Origin: Verticillium longisporum
Lineage: Eukaryota; Ascomycota; Sordariomycetes; Glomerellales; Plectosphaerellaceae
Length of the DNA stretch: 64,000 nucleotides
Assembly (NCBI GenBank): GCA_019188255.1
Contig: JAETXT010000002.1
Location: 6,014,001-6,078,000, forward strand
Direction of reading: 5' to 3'
Part shown: positions 35,036 through 46,418 of the stretch, one piece after another
How the letters are laid out: every line of letters starts with the position of its first letter
Numbering within the stretch: position 1 is the first letter of the stretch
Program-made: the position numbers and the translations under genes
Notes under the pieces: model-generated
Databases searched by the model: none
Seen by the model: only the letters and a program-made list of their open reading frames with translations
Told to the model about the DNA's origin: nothing

Positions 35036-35501
35036 GATCGGCGAGTTCAATGGATTGCCTGGTTTCGTAGAGGGAAGAGAAAGGTTGTGGTTGTGGTGAT
35101 GGAGGATCAGTGACTGCCTCATCCATATAGCCGAATGGACTACCAAGTCGGCGACTAGAATGGTGCACCTGGGACAGGAACTTCAACGACAACACCATAG
35201 TGTCTCTACTAACGCTTGATGATTTTTATGCATCAATCGCCCTCTAATTAATGGCCCAATTGAAATGTCAGAAAAAGAACGGTGATCAGGCTACTTTACA
35301 CATGATGCGCATTGACTCGAACAAACCTGAAATCAGCCCAATCAGCCATGTAGTCTAGCAACGCCCATGCAATGCAGTCTCAGAGATCATCGATATCCAT
35401 GCTTCGGGTTCCAACCCTCCTCGGCAGACGCCGCAGCATCCCCCCGCGGAGGCAACACGACGAGCGATTCCCCACTCAAACCCTCGATGCCGCATCCACC
35501 G

Positions 35502-36334
35502 TCATCGACGTGAACCACGCCCAGAAGATGACCTGACAGCCAGCATCGGCACGCTGTCAAACACATAGAGGGACCACTCGTGGGTCAAGAGATAGCCGTC
35601 CCGGCCCATGACGAACTCGACGAGCCGGAACGCCGAGCGTGCCATGATGAGCCCGCTGGCGCCGTACAGCATCCAGAGCCTCTGCCGCCAGGGCACGCCC
35701 CGCGCAACGGCGCTCCCGTGACGCAGCATCCTCCGGTGAAAGACGGCCGTCGTCGACACGAAGAGGCTAAAGACGCAGAGATGAAAGGCGAGGCCGCCGA
35801 CGATGACCATCTCGCCAATGCGCGCCAGGTCGTCCATGACCATGAGCCCCGCGGCGCCGCTCTGGCTCGCGAGGGCCAGGACGTCGCCCGTGACGAAGAT
35901 GCGCGTCAGGTTTCGGGGCTTGAAGACCGAGGACGCCTCGCCGTGCACGCTGCGGATGACGCGGCCGAGGGTCATGTAGATGGAGGCCGCATAGAGCACG
36001 GGCGCGAGCAGGATCAAGCCGTTTTGGATTGCGTAGGGCATGAGCTTGGCCGTGTTGTGGTGTGCCTTGTTGCGGACTCCGTAGCCGATAACCCGGACTG
36101 CCAGGCGTATGTTAGGGACCGCGAGATGTGCTTGATGAGCAGATTGAGGGGACCTTGCTTACAGAGACCGCCGCAGGCGAATGCAATGCAAAACCAGCTG
36201 CGCGTCCGCCAGAGACGCCAGCCAACGGCCGAGGTTGCAATCGAGAAGAGAATTGCAAAGGTGGCGGCGAGAGGGACGGAGGGGAGATACTTCCAGAGAA
36301 AGTAGTCGCCGCGAAACGGTTCAAGTTTGGCCAT
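35502..36334 (-). CDS. RTA1-family seven-helix membrane protein, C-terminus possibly frameshifted
   Basis: RTA1-like lipid-translocating exporter family: fungal seven-helix membrane proteins linked to resistance to lipophilic compounds. Two exons, 36334-36163 and 36097-35502 (255 aa). The intron (GTAAGC...GGCAG, 65 nt) joins SWFCIAFACGGL to FRVIGYGVRN, restoring the family's conserved block. Other hallmarks are LAPVLYAASIYMTLGRVIRS, PRNLTRIFVTGDVLALASQS and SGLIMARSAFRLVEFVMG. The start MAKLEPFRGDYFLWKYLPS is typical; an upstream in-frame Met exists. After FDSVPMLAV the frame gives a short Ser/Arg tail, while one frame away the sequence reads a hydrophobic helix (QVIFWAWFTSMTV) ending at 35476. 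One base may be missing near 35530, truncating helix 7. Confidence 0.85.
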
Positions 36335-38180
36335 GATTTCGTAGAGATGTATGGGGTTTTCAGAAGCGATGAAGATGAACTCAAATGGCGGTTTGTAGTA
36401 TTGGCCGCAGAACGAGGAGAGCATACCGGACTGATTTTACTGAACCCGCGTTCATTCTGCTATGTAAATACAAATACATCATGTTTGTTTGGCATCAACG
36501 GCACCGAAGATCGGGTTGCGCAGATCGGGGTGCGATCCGGAAAGCAAGGACGTCGCGTCTGTACGAATACGTCGTGTTACGACTTGTACGCGATTTGCCC
36601 GCCCCAGAGCGCGATTCAGCTGCAAATTTACTTCCGAAGAATCCAAACGGCGGTTTGACTCGTTCAAGTGAGCCAGAAAGCAGTACAAAGAGCTGTTTCT
36701 GCCTTGTCATACTTTTGTCGGATCTAGATTACACTCTGGAAATCAGTCTCCAACTAGATTCAAAAATTGAGGTTGCAAGCAACACCAAGGCAGATCTAGC
36801 CAGTGATTCTAAGAAATCACATCGATTCACTTGCCATGCTGCAAGTTGTAAGACTGATGAAAGTCATCCACCCAGCTTTTCAGCTGTAGGTATATCTGCG
36901 CTCTTTCGGCTCTCGAAATGCATTTCCTGACCAAACTACGCCATGGCCGAACGGAATCGACGCTGCTGCTGCCTTTGCAAACGGCTGCAAAACGGAACAC
37001 CAGATCTCCAAGGCTAAACATGCTCTCTGTCATTCCGCCTGTCTATATGTGGTGCCCTCTCTGAATGTCTCGAAGGTCTGCATTCGAGAGGACATCTGAC
37101 TGTGATCCTAGCAGAGAATACGTCTCGATGACTGGATTATATGATAAACAAGTTGGGTTTGGGTGAAAGTTGAGAACTAAATGTGCCCACCACTGCTGAA
37201 TGTCACAAGTGCGGCGGACGAATAATGAAAATGGATTCATTACTCTGCGAAACCCAGACTGTCGCATGCCGGGCACCGGGTTATTATTTGGCAGTTGTGA
37301 TATACCTAATAATGGAGAAGACTGCTTTGAAAGGAAGAAGGTAGTCCATGACAGACTTCATTCAAGCGAGCCGCCTTCTGGATTATCCTCTGTATCACAA
37401 TGGACGACAGTGCGGAGAACCCTGGATTACAGGGCTCGATAGCGGGGAGAGTGCCTGAAGGTGCGAGCTGCACGACGCCTGTGTGGTCCCACAGTGCCTG
37501 TGTGAGGTGCCAGCTTTAGTGATCAACAGGTGGTGACTGCTAACCTTCATCGACGAGCCTTTTTCTTTCTATTTCCATTTCCACTTCCTTTTGACTTCCT
37601 TTCAATATCGTCAACATCGTCTGCCAGGGACCCGAGCTGCTGCTTCTTGTTAACCATGCGCCCCCAGCCGACGCGACGCCAGGCGACCCGATCGGATGAT
37701 CGAGAGAAGCAGACGCATGGCCGATCCTTCAGACTCCAATGCTATTCATCCGCGGGAAGATACACCGAAGGGCCACCCGTGGGCTGAGCAGCACTGCAGT
37801 TCCAACTACATCGCATCCACATCCCTGCCCGAGTCCGACCCCAGGCGCCGGGAACCTTGTTTCCCCATGCTCGTCGGCATCTCCCCCAGATTCCATCAAT
37901 CACGCCGCGACTCCCCCGCATTTCGTGCATGGCAATGCTTGGTGTCTCCCGCCAGCCGCCCAAGATCGCCATTGCTAACGTCGGGAACACAAAGAGCCAG
38001 ACATAGCCGAGCGGACAAACGAGTCGACGGCGCGGAAATGCTCTCTGGAGCGGGGAGGATGAAGAGAAGCGGCGGCGTGGCAGGGTTGGTCGACTACAAA
38101 ACCGTCCAGATCCATGGACCCAGCAACAGAACTTCGAAAGGAATTTTGACGCACTATCAAGTCAGTCTGTCCCGAGCATC
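36335..38180. other. Intergenic, divergent promoters
   Basis: The RTA1 gene and the sialidase-fold gene diverge from this 1.85 kb. Only short ORFs without motifs are present. The middle (36.4-37.4 kb) is AT-richer than the genes. Confidence 0.5.
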
Positions 38181-39515
38181 ATGGCCCTCCTCCTCGGTTT
38201 CATACTTGGCCTGGCCGGCCTGGCTCGCCCTGATCCGCCACCGCCCATGTCCCTGTGGCAGGTCAAACCCTACCTCGACTACGATGACCAGCTGTATGCC
38301 GGCTGGGACCAGATCAAGGTCGTCAAGGAGGTAGAAGTCTACAACGGCCAGGCCGAGAATCGCACCTACGCCCACCACCCTGAGCTCTACGCCATCGGCG
38401 ACAAGGTGTTCCTCATCTACTCGTCGGCACCTGTTGACGAGGACAGCATGGGTCAGGATGTCTGGCTGTCAACCTCCGACGACGCCGGACTTACTTGGAC
38501 CCCTGGCACCTCTATTATGCCGGCCGCCTTGCTACCGAACCAGACGGAGCTCCACAACTTCAAGTGGTGGTGTGATCGTGGCATCACGCAACGGGTGTGG
38601 CAGGGTCTCGCCTTCGTGCGCCTCGACGACGGCGAGCTTTTCGCCATCGGCCAGTCCGGCAGCCGATGGTGCCCCGGCGACGGCAAGGGTGGTGGCTTCC
38701 GGTCTGCTGGCCGTATTGCCGTGCCCATCAGTCTCGACGGCGAGGCGACAGCCGACCCGTGCTGGATCGAGACAAACGAGTGGACCGAGGAGCAGCTGTA
38801 CCCCGAAACCATATACGGCACCGAGTTTGGCATGAAGTTCTGCAAGCGAGCCTGCGAGATCAACAAACACCTCGTGCAGCCAGCAGACGCCCCGGCGTGG
38901 TCGCCCTGGCTGTACAACTCGCGCTTCATCGCTGGCGACGGCGCCCACCGCATGGAGGAAAACACGCACGCGGTATGGTTCAACGACACAGACTCGCCGA
39001 CGGGCGGCTACTGGCAGCGGTTCTGGCGCGACATATCCTCGGAACCACTCAACACGCACAACGTCTGGATCGAGTACAACGAGGACCCCCAAGGCCGCGA
39101 CTGGTACCCGCGTCGCAAGCAGGAGCAGGGCAACCGTATCTTCCAGACCAACATCCCCGACGGCAAGACGAAGCAGTGGCACGGCAAGCTCGACGGGTCG
39201 GGCGACCGTTATCTGCTCTCGAACCCGCGGTGGAACCCCGACAAGCCGGAGAGGCAACCTCTGACGCTGGCCATCTCGCGTGGAGACGACCCTTCGTTCC
39301 GGGCCGTGGGTGTGCTTCGGACGAACGCGCCGGATAATTGGATTCCGGACACGCGGGGTGGGATCAAGGACCGCGCTCACGGGTACAGCTATCCGACGGC
39401 GATCCAGATTGGCGACCGGTTGATTGTGTCGTATAGCGAGAACAAGGAGAATATCTGGGTCAGCGTCGTCGACATTAGCGAGTTTCCCGAGGACCAGGAC
39501 AAGTGCCAGAAGTAG
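38181..39515 (+). CDS. Secreted BNR/Asp-box (sialidase-fold) protein
   Basis: Single-exon gene of 444 aa with an N-terminal signal peptide (MALLLGFILGLAGLA). A clear Asp-box STSDDAGLTW follows QDVWL, the repeated S-x-D-x-G-x-T-W motif of six-bladed sialidase-type propellers. A later strand, YSYPTAIQIGDRLIVSYSENKENIWVSVVD (about 39385-39474), matches the last blade of BNR_2-type domains. Sequons such as NRT and NQT indicate glycosylation. Conserved Trp/Cys segments (KWWCDRGITQRVWQG, SRWCPGDGKGGG) suggest a specific subfamily rather than generic sialidase. I cannot identify the catalytic Tyr/Glu pair or arginine triad with confidence, so the activity (sialidase, exo-glycosidase or lectin-like) is open. 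It is probably extracellular. No neighbouring gene points to a sugar pathway. Confidence 0.75.
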   Translation: MALLLGFILGLAGLARPDPPPPMSLWQVKPYLDYDDQLYAGWDQIKVVKEVEVYNGQAENRTYAHHPELYAIGDKVFLIYSSAPVDEDSMGQDVWLSTSDDAGLTWTPGTSIMPAALLPNQTELHNFKWWCDRGITQRVWQGLAFVRLDDGELFAIGQSGSRWCPGDGKGGGFRSAGRIAVPISLDGEATADPCWIETNEWTEEQLYPETIYGTEFGMKFCKRACEINKHLVQPADAPAWSPWLYNSRFIAGDGAHRMEENTHAVWFNDTDSPTGGYWQRFWRDISSEPLNTHNVWIEYNEDPQGRDWYPRRKQEQGNRIFQTNIPDGKTKQWHGKLDGSGDRYLLSNPRWNPDKPERQPLTLAISRGDDPSFRAVGVLRTNAPDNWIPDTRGGIKDRAHGYSYPTAIQIGDRLIVSYSENKENIWVSVVDISEFPEDQDKCQK

Positions 39516-42500
39516 GGATAGCCAACCGGTGCTTGTTTAAAGTCTTATTTTGATTTCCTTCGTTCGACTCTGACATGATCATCTGAATTCCTTCTCGTAG
39601 GCCTTGAAAGACACCATGAAGGCTGCGTTCATAAAGCAACCAGGCAGACCCACGAGCCACCTTCCCATCTTGTTTCGTTTGCCGCCCTGACGACATCGTC
39701 CCTCGCCAGCCGAACAGGCTGCAGCGGCCTGTTGTAGGGAGGTCAAAATTGTGTGGCAGCATGGGTCCAGGCCGGGGAAGCTCCATTGTCTCTTGAAGGC
39801 TCGCCATCTTCTCACTCACAGTAGGTGGCAAGTATCATCACTGCACGGCATTTCGGCCGCTTCCTCATCGCCTCTTTTTGAGTAGGCATTGGAAAGACTT
39901 TTACATGAACGTGAAAATCATCGCTGGTTTGGACATGCTGTTCGGGCCTTTGGTGGTCAAGACGGACATTCGCTGGCTTTCTTTCCAGCGCTTACCTGAC
40001 CAGGCTCGAGAATCCCGGTCATGGGTCACTCTCTGCTACAAGTCAGCCGGACAACTTTGGATAACAGAATCGTCTGAACCACACTCCTCCCCATCCGAGG
40101 GGTTGGGTCATGACTTCAGCTTCTGACACAACCCTGGTCTGATTTCTAGGCTCGGTGTGAGCGAGCCAACGGCCAGTGGGCGCAGTACATGTTAGGCCGC
40201 ATCTGGCCTTCCCATGTCCCTTCCAGCTCTCTTCTTTGGGAGAAAGATTGATGCAACAGGCCGACTTCACAGGGCATGACGGATCAGGTAGGTCTTTTTG
40301 AAGTAGAAAAAGTCGATCACCGAGCTGATTCAAAAAATCTCGAGGCGGACTGGCAGGGGGCACGCCATTCGCGTCAATTCCCCTACTTCTCCCAGTGTTC
40401 TGTGCAGTCTGCCCAGGTCACCCTGAATCACGACGTCGACTCCACTTGCTGCCAACGCTGTGTAACAGTTCGTCACTCCCGTCCATCACAAACGACAAGC
40501 CAGTCATTCTGTGCGGATGGTCGGCCTTCTATTACCATGCAGCCAATCGTTCTTTAGAGCCTGCCGCGGGTGTGCTACCCCGGTTACGCGAACAAGCCCT
40601 GGAACCAACGGCACACCCTCAGAGACAGGCGGCATGATCGTTAACGGCAGTGGACAAAATGCTTCGTGAAGTGGGAGACCCGGACGTTCCCCACAACGGC
40701 CGTAGCCGACCCGGATCCTTGACACTTATTCTGGAGCCACACAAGCCTAGTAGTAGTATTGACGTGCCTCACTCTTTCGCGCTCTGTGGAAACAAATCCA
40801 ACGGACCACGTGGGTGACGAGTCTCAACTTTAACAGATCCGCAAGTCGATGACTCGAAGCAACGAGATCGTTAGGAGAATATATTTCTGGACAGACTGGC
40901 CGACCAAACCAGCACTAGTGGTGTTGTACATGAGCGAAAGTTTCAACAAAAACGGCCACACTCCAACTTTGCGCCTGCTTCTAACCTGTCCTTCTGCAGA
41001 AATACGCCCTCATGGCCATAACTTCAAACCACGAAGAGTACGACCAGGGGGGCGCAGCCACAAAAATAAAGGATGGGCAGTTCCTTTCTTCACTGGAGCA
41101 GGTCCGGTCGCGCGTTGAGGTGTTTACCATACAGGCAAGACAGGTCAAGGCCTGATAGACCCTCTGCTAGCTGCTAAAGCCAGACAAAAGATGGTGTGGC
41201 CGTTGGTGCTGCAGGTACAGGGGTGGCGGCGGCAAGCTGAAGAAGCAGACCAACCGATCGAACCACTTGGCCAAGAAGATGAGCTGTGACAGACCGGCAA
41301 GGATAAGGCCGGTACTTTGTCGACAATTGTCCCTGCATCTGCTGCACCGCGGGATGTTCAGACTTCCCAATAACTGGTAACTCTCGCTCAAAGCGAATGT
41401 GTGGGGCAGTGTCGAGTCCGTTGGGTGCAACAGCACTGTAGGTGTTCTGTGTGTGAATCAATGTGTGTTATCGACTGCGCTGTAATCAAGTTGGAAGTGG
41501 CTTGTTCACTACTAATTCCAGCGCGCGAGGGCGGCGGAGCCGGAAGTAAGTGGCATGCAAGCCAGCACAATGGACTGCATCTGTCGAAGGGATATGATGG
41601 TCTGAGACCCTTCCTTGGCTCACTCTTGTTCGTCTCTGCTCGTCCGGTATGGGCTCGTACAAGCATGTAGGAATGAAGACAAGTAGACTTGGCTTCATGA
41701 TCATGCAACACTCACGTTGAAGGTTTCCAGACGGACATGGCTCGCACCAAAGCTTTCATCCATACGTGAGAGGATCAGCGCCAGCCACTCCCTCGACACC
41801 ACTCTGATGCATTTCTATCTGTGTACCCGTGTTCGTAGGAATTCCGCCAACGGTACCTAGTTGGCAGTATGATTAGATGAAAGAATATTCTGCAGAGGTG
41901 CAGGGCTCCCCTGCATTGGATACGGTGCCCAGAAAAGAGTGAAAAGGGGGGTGAGTGCGAGAAAGTACTTGGTGTGAAAACGAGGTCAGCCGATATCTGC
42001 AAGAAGGAAAAGAGAAAAAGGAAATGGCATCTTCGGACGGTTGGGCGTATGATCAGGTCGCATAAGCGCGGCCCATGGCGAGGAGCAGGTGGCGCCTGTC
42101 TGTGCTGACCTGGCATCTGAAGGACTCGCCGGCCCCACCATGTGAGTGTCGAGACAAGTCCTGCTTTAATGGAGGGCAGGGTATCAATATTGAGCTTCAA
42201 CATGGCGTTCGGTGCGCGCTGTTGCTCGGTTCCAAGGACTGGTAGGCCAGGGGTAGGGTCAAAGAGGGTGGTCGCTGTCTCTGTAACTGACTCGAGCAAT
42301 TCCTGTTTGTGTGCTGCATTAGTCGAAAGTGAGAATAGACGATTAGGACGAAGCAGAAGCAGCAGGGTCTTGACCGGAGCATCCTTGACCCCGTAGTCCT
42401 CATGTGCCATGTCAACCAAGGCACCTTACCAACGGACACATTGTGTGCTGCGCTGACTGAGTTGCCCCAAATAACAGGCTCTAAGCCTTCCAATTTTTCT

Positions 42501-42636
42501 GTCCACTCAGGTAAAGAAGTAAAACCCCTTTTGCGTGTCTCCTCTCGAGTATAAGATCCGCTGGCCTTGCCATCATGCTTGCAATTTTTCTTTGAATTCA
42601 TCCCTTTTCAAGTTATATCTCTTCCAACAGTCTAAA
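39516..42636. other. 3.1 kb with no firm gene; weak minus-strand coding signal at its right end
   Basis: Most of this stretch shows nothing recognisable. On the minus strand between about 42.6 and 42.1 kb two overlapping frames read somewhat protein-like sequence (GFTSLPEWTEKLEGLEPVIW; then LLESVTETATTLFDPTPG and APNAMLKLNIDTLPSIKAGL). This could be a small multi-exon gene divergent from the unknown gene at 42637, but I could not build a consistent model. Confidence 0.35.
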
Positions 42637-44309
42637 ATGTCGTTTCCCAAGAAACAGGCCCAGATACAGAGAGTCACCAAGCTCTATGCAGAACTCAATT
42701 ACCCGAAGGAGAGTCGTTTCTATCCAGAGCTGAAAAAGCAATTACTTCTTTTCTTCGAAACCTATCAAGATCAAAACGGCAAGCATGCACGGGAGTTCAC
42801 GTCGATGACAAAATACGAAAGAGCAGCTACCAAGGAGGCCTTTTCAAGGATGGCCGAAATCTTCAGCAATACTGAGAACAGAGGCAATCACTTTTGGCCA
42901 AGTGACCCTAGTTCACCTTATCGCAACGGTCTTGACTTCAGCATACCATTAGACAGCTCTAGGTATGAAAACCAGAACGGGCCGCATCACTTCATGAGCT
43001 CAAACTTTGTGCAACAGGATCTTGAGCTACTTGGGCCAGCTCTTCTACCGCAGATCCCGGCACTTACGTGAATACGATAGCACAAAGAGCAAGAAGAGGA
43101 CTGAAAGTCCCGACAGTCTTGACGAAGACGAACCAAGCCCTGGTTTCTCTGGGTCCGTGTTTCAGTTTGATGGTCTCCAAAATATGGACACCAGCTTGCC
43201 ACCTGACAGGTACCTTTTGATACCCAGATACCCTGTGCTTACAGACTTGCTGACTTTGCAGTGCGGCGCGGTTTGAGACCTCTGAATCACGACCCTTCCA
43301 TTCGCACCTGGACGAGCCGGAACAGGGCACTACCACCCCACTCAACGCCGCCGACGCTGGAAACACAACAACCGCATCGCTTCGCTCAGGGAATACTACA
43401 GACTTTCGGGGTGAGCACGTGGATCCGCCTTCGATCATTGACCTGATCAACACCCCTCCCGCATCCAGTAGCACCGGACCCGGGAATGGCGGCACTGAGA
43501 GACAACCTGGAAAACGCACCAGAGGGACAGAGTCTTTGACTCCGAACAAGAAGAAGACACCAGCAGGCAAAGCAGGTACAGGGTCCCATACCTCACCCGA
43601 AGGCACGCGATGGTCTTCGCGAAATCGAACGAAAAGGGTCAAGGAGGGTTTCATTTACGGCTCTGATGTAGACGCGGAAGTCACTGCTGCCATGCGGCGG
43701 GATCAAGAGGAACATGAGGCACGGAATGCTCAACAATCTGAGCAGCACGCTGCAAACAAACATACGGTTGTTCCCACCATCGAAGGGCCCTCTGCCTCTG
43801 GCCAGAATGCGCCGGAGGCGCCAATGCATTCGTCATCTGAACATACAGAACCGGCGCAACAGAGCATCCCGAGGAATCCACCTAAAGCCGCGAAAGTCGT
43901 GGATATCACGACCAAAGTGATTCTCTCCGCGGGACGACTTACACGGGAGGTACCCTGGCCGTCAGAGTCTATCGTTGCTCGGATGAACCTGACGCAGTTT
44001 GTGGACGAAATCACCAAGCTGCTGGACCTCAAAGAAGGTGGGTTCACGATCAAGGGCTTCAAGCTCACGCTGAGAATTCTCGACGCGGAACGGAAACGTC
44101 ACGAGAGCGAGGTCCCCCTAGGGCGTGAAGATCTGTTCGATAGTTGGAAAAGGACGGGAACGGCTCTCACGACCAGAGCGGTCAAGAGACGAAAACAAAC
44201 CGAAGAAACCGCATTACTCCCTGTAAACATTGAGATTGTAGTCCATGCGGAGGGCCAGGAAGTCGAGTCCGCCACGGAAGACGAGCTGGACTTGGAGGTT
44301 TGGAGTTGA
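42637..44309 (+). CDS. Uncharacterised 509-aa protein
   Basis: Not recognised. Three exons fit cleanly: 42637-42962, 43054-43209 and 43262-44309. The introns (91 nt GTATGA...CGCAG; 52 nt GTACCT...TGCAG) are both phase 2, and the sum is 1,530 nt. The start is MSFPKKQAQIQRVTKLYAEL. The N-terminal 110 residues are charged and helical-looking (LKKQLLLFFETYQDQNGK, KYERAATKEAFSRMAEIF). The middle is Ser/Thr/Pro-rich and disordered with basic patches that could be nuclear signals (KSKKRTESP, PGKRTRG, PNKKKTP, SSRNRTKRVKEGF). The C-terminal 120 residues look folded (NLTQFVDEITKLLDLKEGG, FTIKGFKLTLRILDAERK) and end in an acidic tail. A nuclear or chromatin-associated role is a guess. It may be lineage-restricted. 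Confidence 0.65.
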
Positions 44310-45554
44310 GAATGACGTGTGTCAAGTGGTTGTTCGTCTTTCTTGCTGTTTCCAAGTTTGCATCCTATTCGGTCACTTTTCAATTGAATGACAACTCGGC
44401 TATCTTGTAATGCAAGCCGTCTTGCTACTTGCGGCAATCCGAGGGATTGATCTTTATGAGACATCTCATCCTCGAATACCTGTCGGCGTAACGAATCAAG
44501 AGGTACTGGTGAATTGCGTTGAATTCCAAAATTTGATTTCCAGAATCGTCAACGGAGGGGAATGGTTAGCTTTCCTATTTCTGAGACTAAATTGTAACGT
44601 CTCGGCCGCCGACAGTGTAGCTGCCACTTGCAGTCTCCCCCCATTGATCCATGACATCTCGTAATACAACGACACGAGATCGTATCTTAGAGATTGGACT
44701 TGAGTTTAAAGTCTGTTATAACACGAGTACCTCAATTCGTTGCTGTGGCTAAAGTAGCTGCATTGTCTAGTCCGACCTTGACTAACAACTTGATAGTATC
44801 AAGTTAGTCGCATATACAGATAGTCGAAAAGGAAGACAACATCATGAACTTGGAGATACAGCACGTGCTAATAAATACGTCGCTGTCAAAAAAATCGTGT
44901 CCCTCGATATATGCGTGGAGTTGCGAGGCATACGGAATGGACAATGAGATCCATGCAGCACAGATCCAAATTTCAAGATGTACCCTGTGTCTTTTTGCGT
45001 GATACGAAAGGCGCCTGTTCCGCGCCGATCCTGGAAAAGATGTTTTGGCATTGGGCAAGATTAATGAAAAGCGAAGACGGAGACGTATGGGAAGAGAATG
45101 TCTGTGATTGTGTGGCCCAAATGAAGGAATGAAAAGCCAGCCTTGTGTCATGAACAATGGTAAAAGATTCAGGTATCGAAGTTCGGACTATGATAAAAAC
45201 GTTTCATGGACATAAAATCGTAATCCAGAGCATCGAGCAGAACCCTGTTACATGACATCTAGGCGGATTTGGCGCAACAGAGAGCGCGCTGTATTTCGGG
45301 GGACTCCAGCTGGCTTTCCGCTATGCTCTCGGCAATTTACAGGCTGCTTCCACTGATCAGACGACCTTGAACCGCTGAACCGACCCCACCATCACGCAGC
45401 AACACGTGACCTGCATGAGACCCCAGGATGTTCAGCATGCAAAGTCGCAATCTGGCATCGTTCATCAGCCTCCCTGGATTCACGTCTCACTACATCCTCT
45501 CTGTGCATTACTGTTGTTTTTTTGCTGCCTTTCTCGTCTCTCATTAACGTCACA
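44310..45554. other. Intergenic between two plus-strand genes
   Basis: No gene seen in 1.2 kb. The sequence is relatively AT-rich and contains only short ORFs. The last 150 bases form the Mpv17 promoter and leader. Confidence 0.5.
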
Positions 45555-46316
45555 ATGCCTTCCCCGATTGTAACGGCCACGCTTCAGGCGTCCACGCTAT
45601 CAACCGTGTCAAACATTTGCGCCCAGTTCATCCAGGCGTACCAGGAACAGGTGCGCTCATCTGCCAACCCTCAGACATGTCGCCCCTCCCCTTTCTGACA
45701 AAAGAACCAGCGACCATTCCGCCTGGATCTGATGCAGCTGTTGCGCTTCATTATCCTCTCGGCCGTCACATGTCCGCCCAACTTTCACTGGCAGCAATTC
45801 CTCGAGCGGAGTTTCCCAGCCTACCCGTTGCCCACACATGCGCCGACGGACCGTTCCGCCGAGATCGAGCTGAAGCGCCTCGACAGCGAACCCTCGCGGC
45901 TCGAGGATGGCACCATCGTCGCGCCGGAGCCCCAGTTTAGCTTGCGCAACACACTGACCAAGTGGTTCGTCGACTGCATCACCATGGGCGCCATTATGAA
46001 CACGGTCGCCTTTCTCGTCATCATGGGCGCGCTGAAGGGCCAGGGGTTGGGTCCCATCTGGTACAACGTCAAGACGGTAGGTGCTTCACTTATGCTTTTT
46101 TGCTTTTCCACCTAAGCTCCATGCCCGTCAAAGTCACGTGCTTTTGCTGACGGGCGATAGCAAACGGTCCCGATTATTGTCGCGGGCTACAAGATTTGGC
46201 CTCTGGCGTCTATCATCAGCTTCAGTTTTGTGCCTGTTCACAGACGCATTGTGTTCCTGAGCTTTGTTGGCTTGATTTGGGGCATCTACATGAGCCTTGT
46301 TGCAGCAAAAGTGTAA
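45555..46316 (+). CDS. Mpv17/PMP22-family membrane protein
   Basis: Four-helix inner-membrane protein of the Mpv17/PMP22/Sym1 family, found in peroxisomes, mitochondria or vacuoles. Three exons: 45555-45650, 45705-46076 and 46161-46316; 207 aa. The introns are 54 and 84 nt (GTGCGC...AAAAG; GTAGGT...GATAG), both phase 0. The start MPSPIVTATLQASTLSTVSN has no cleaved signal. The family core FVDCITMGAIMNTVAFLVIMG, PIWYNVKTQTVPIIVAGYKI and the signature-like WPLASIISFSFVPVHRRIVF (normally WPxxQxxNFxFVP) followed by a final helix FLSFVGLIWGIYMSLVAAK are all visible. The acidic middle ELKRLDSEPSRLEDG is an insertion typical of the longer fungal branch. It may act as a channel; the substrate is unknown. 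It converges with the next gene, with about 100 bases between the stops. Confidence 0.85.
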
Positions 46317-46418
46317 TCGCATGACGTTTGGTGTTCATGTACAATATATCTGAGATATCTGAACGGGACCTTGTAAGCTTCTGTGGCTCGGTCGTATTCT
46401 TGAAGATGGTTGTGTATT

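Noticed and set aside
38532..39380. 282-codon minus-strand ORF
   Set aside because: Antisense of the sialidase-fold gene.
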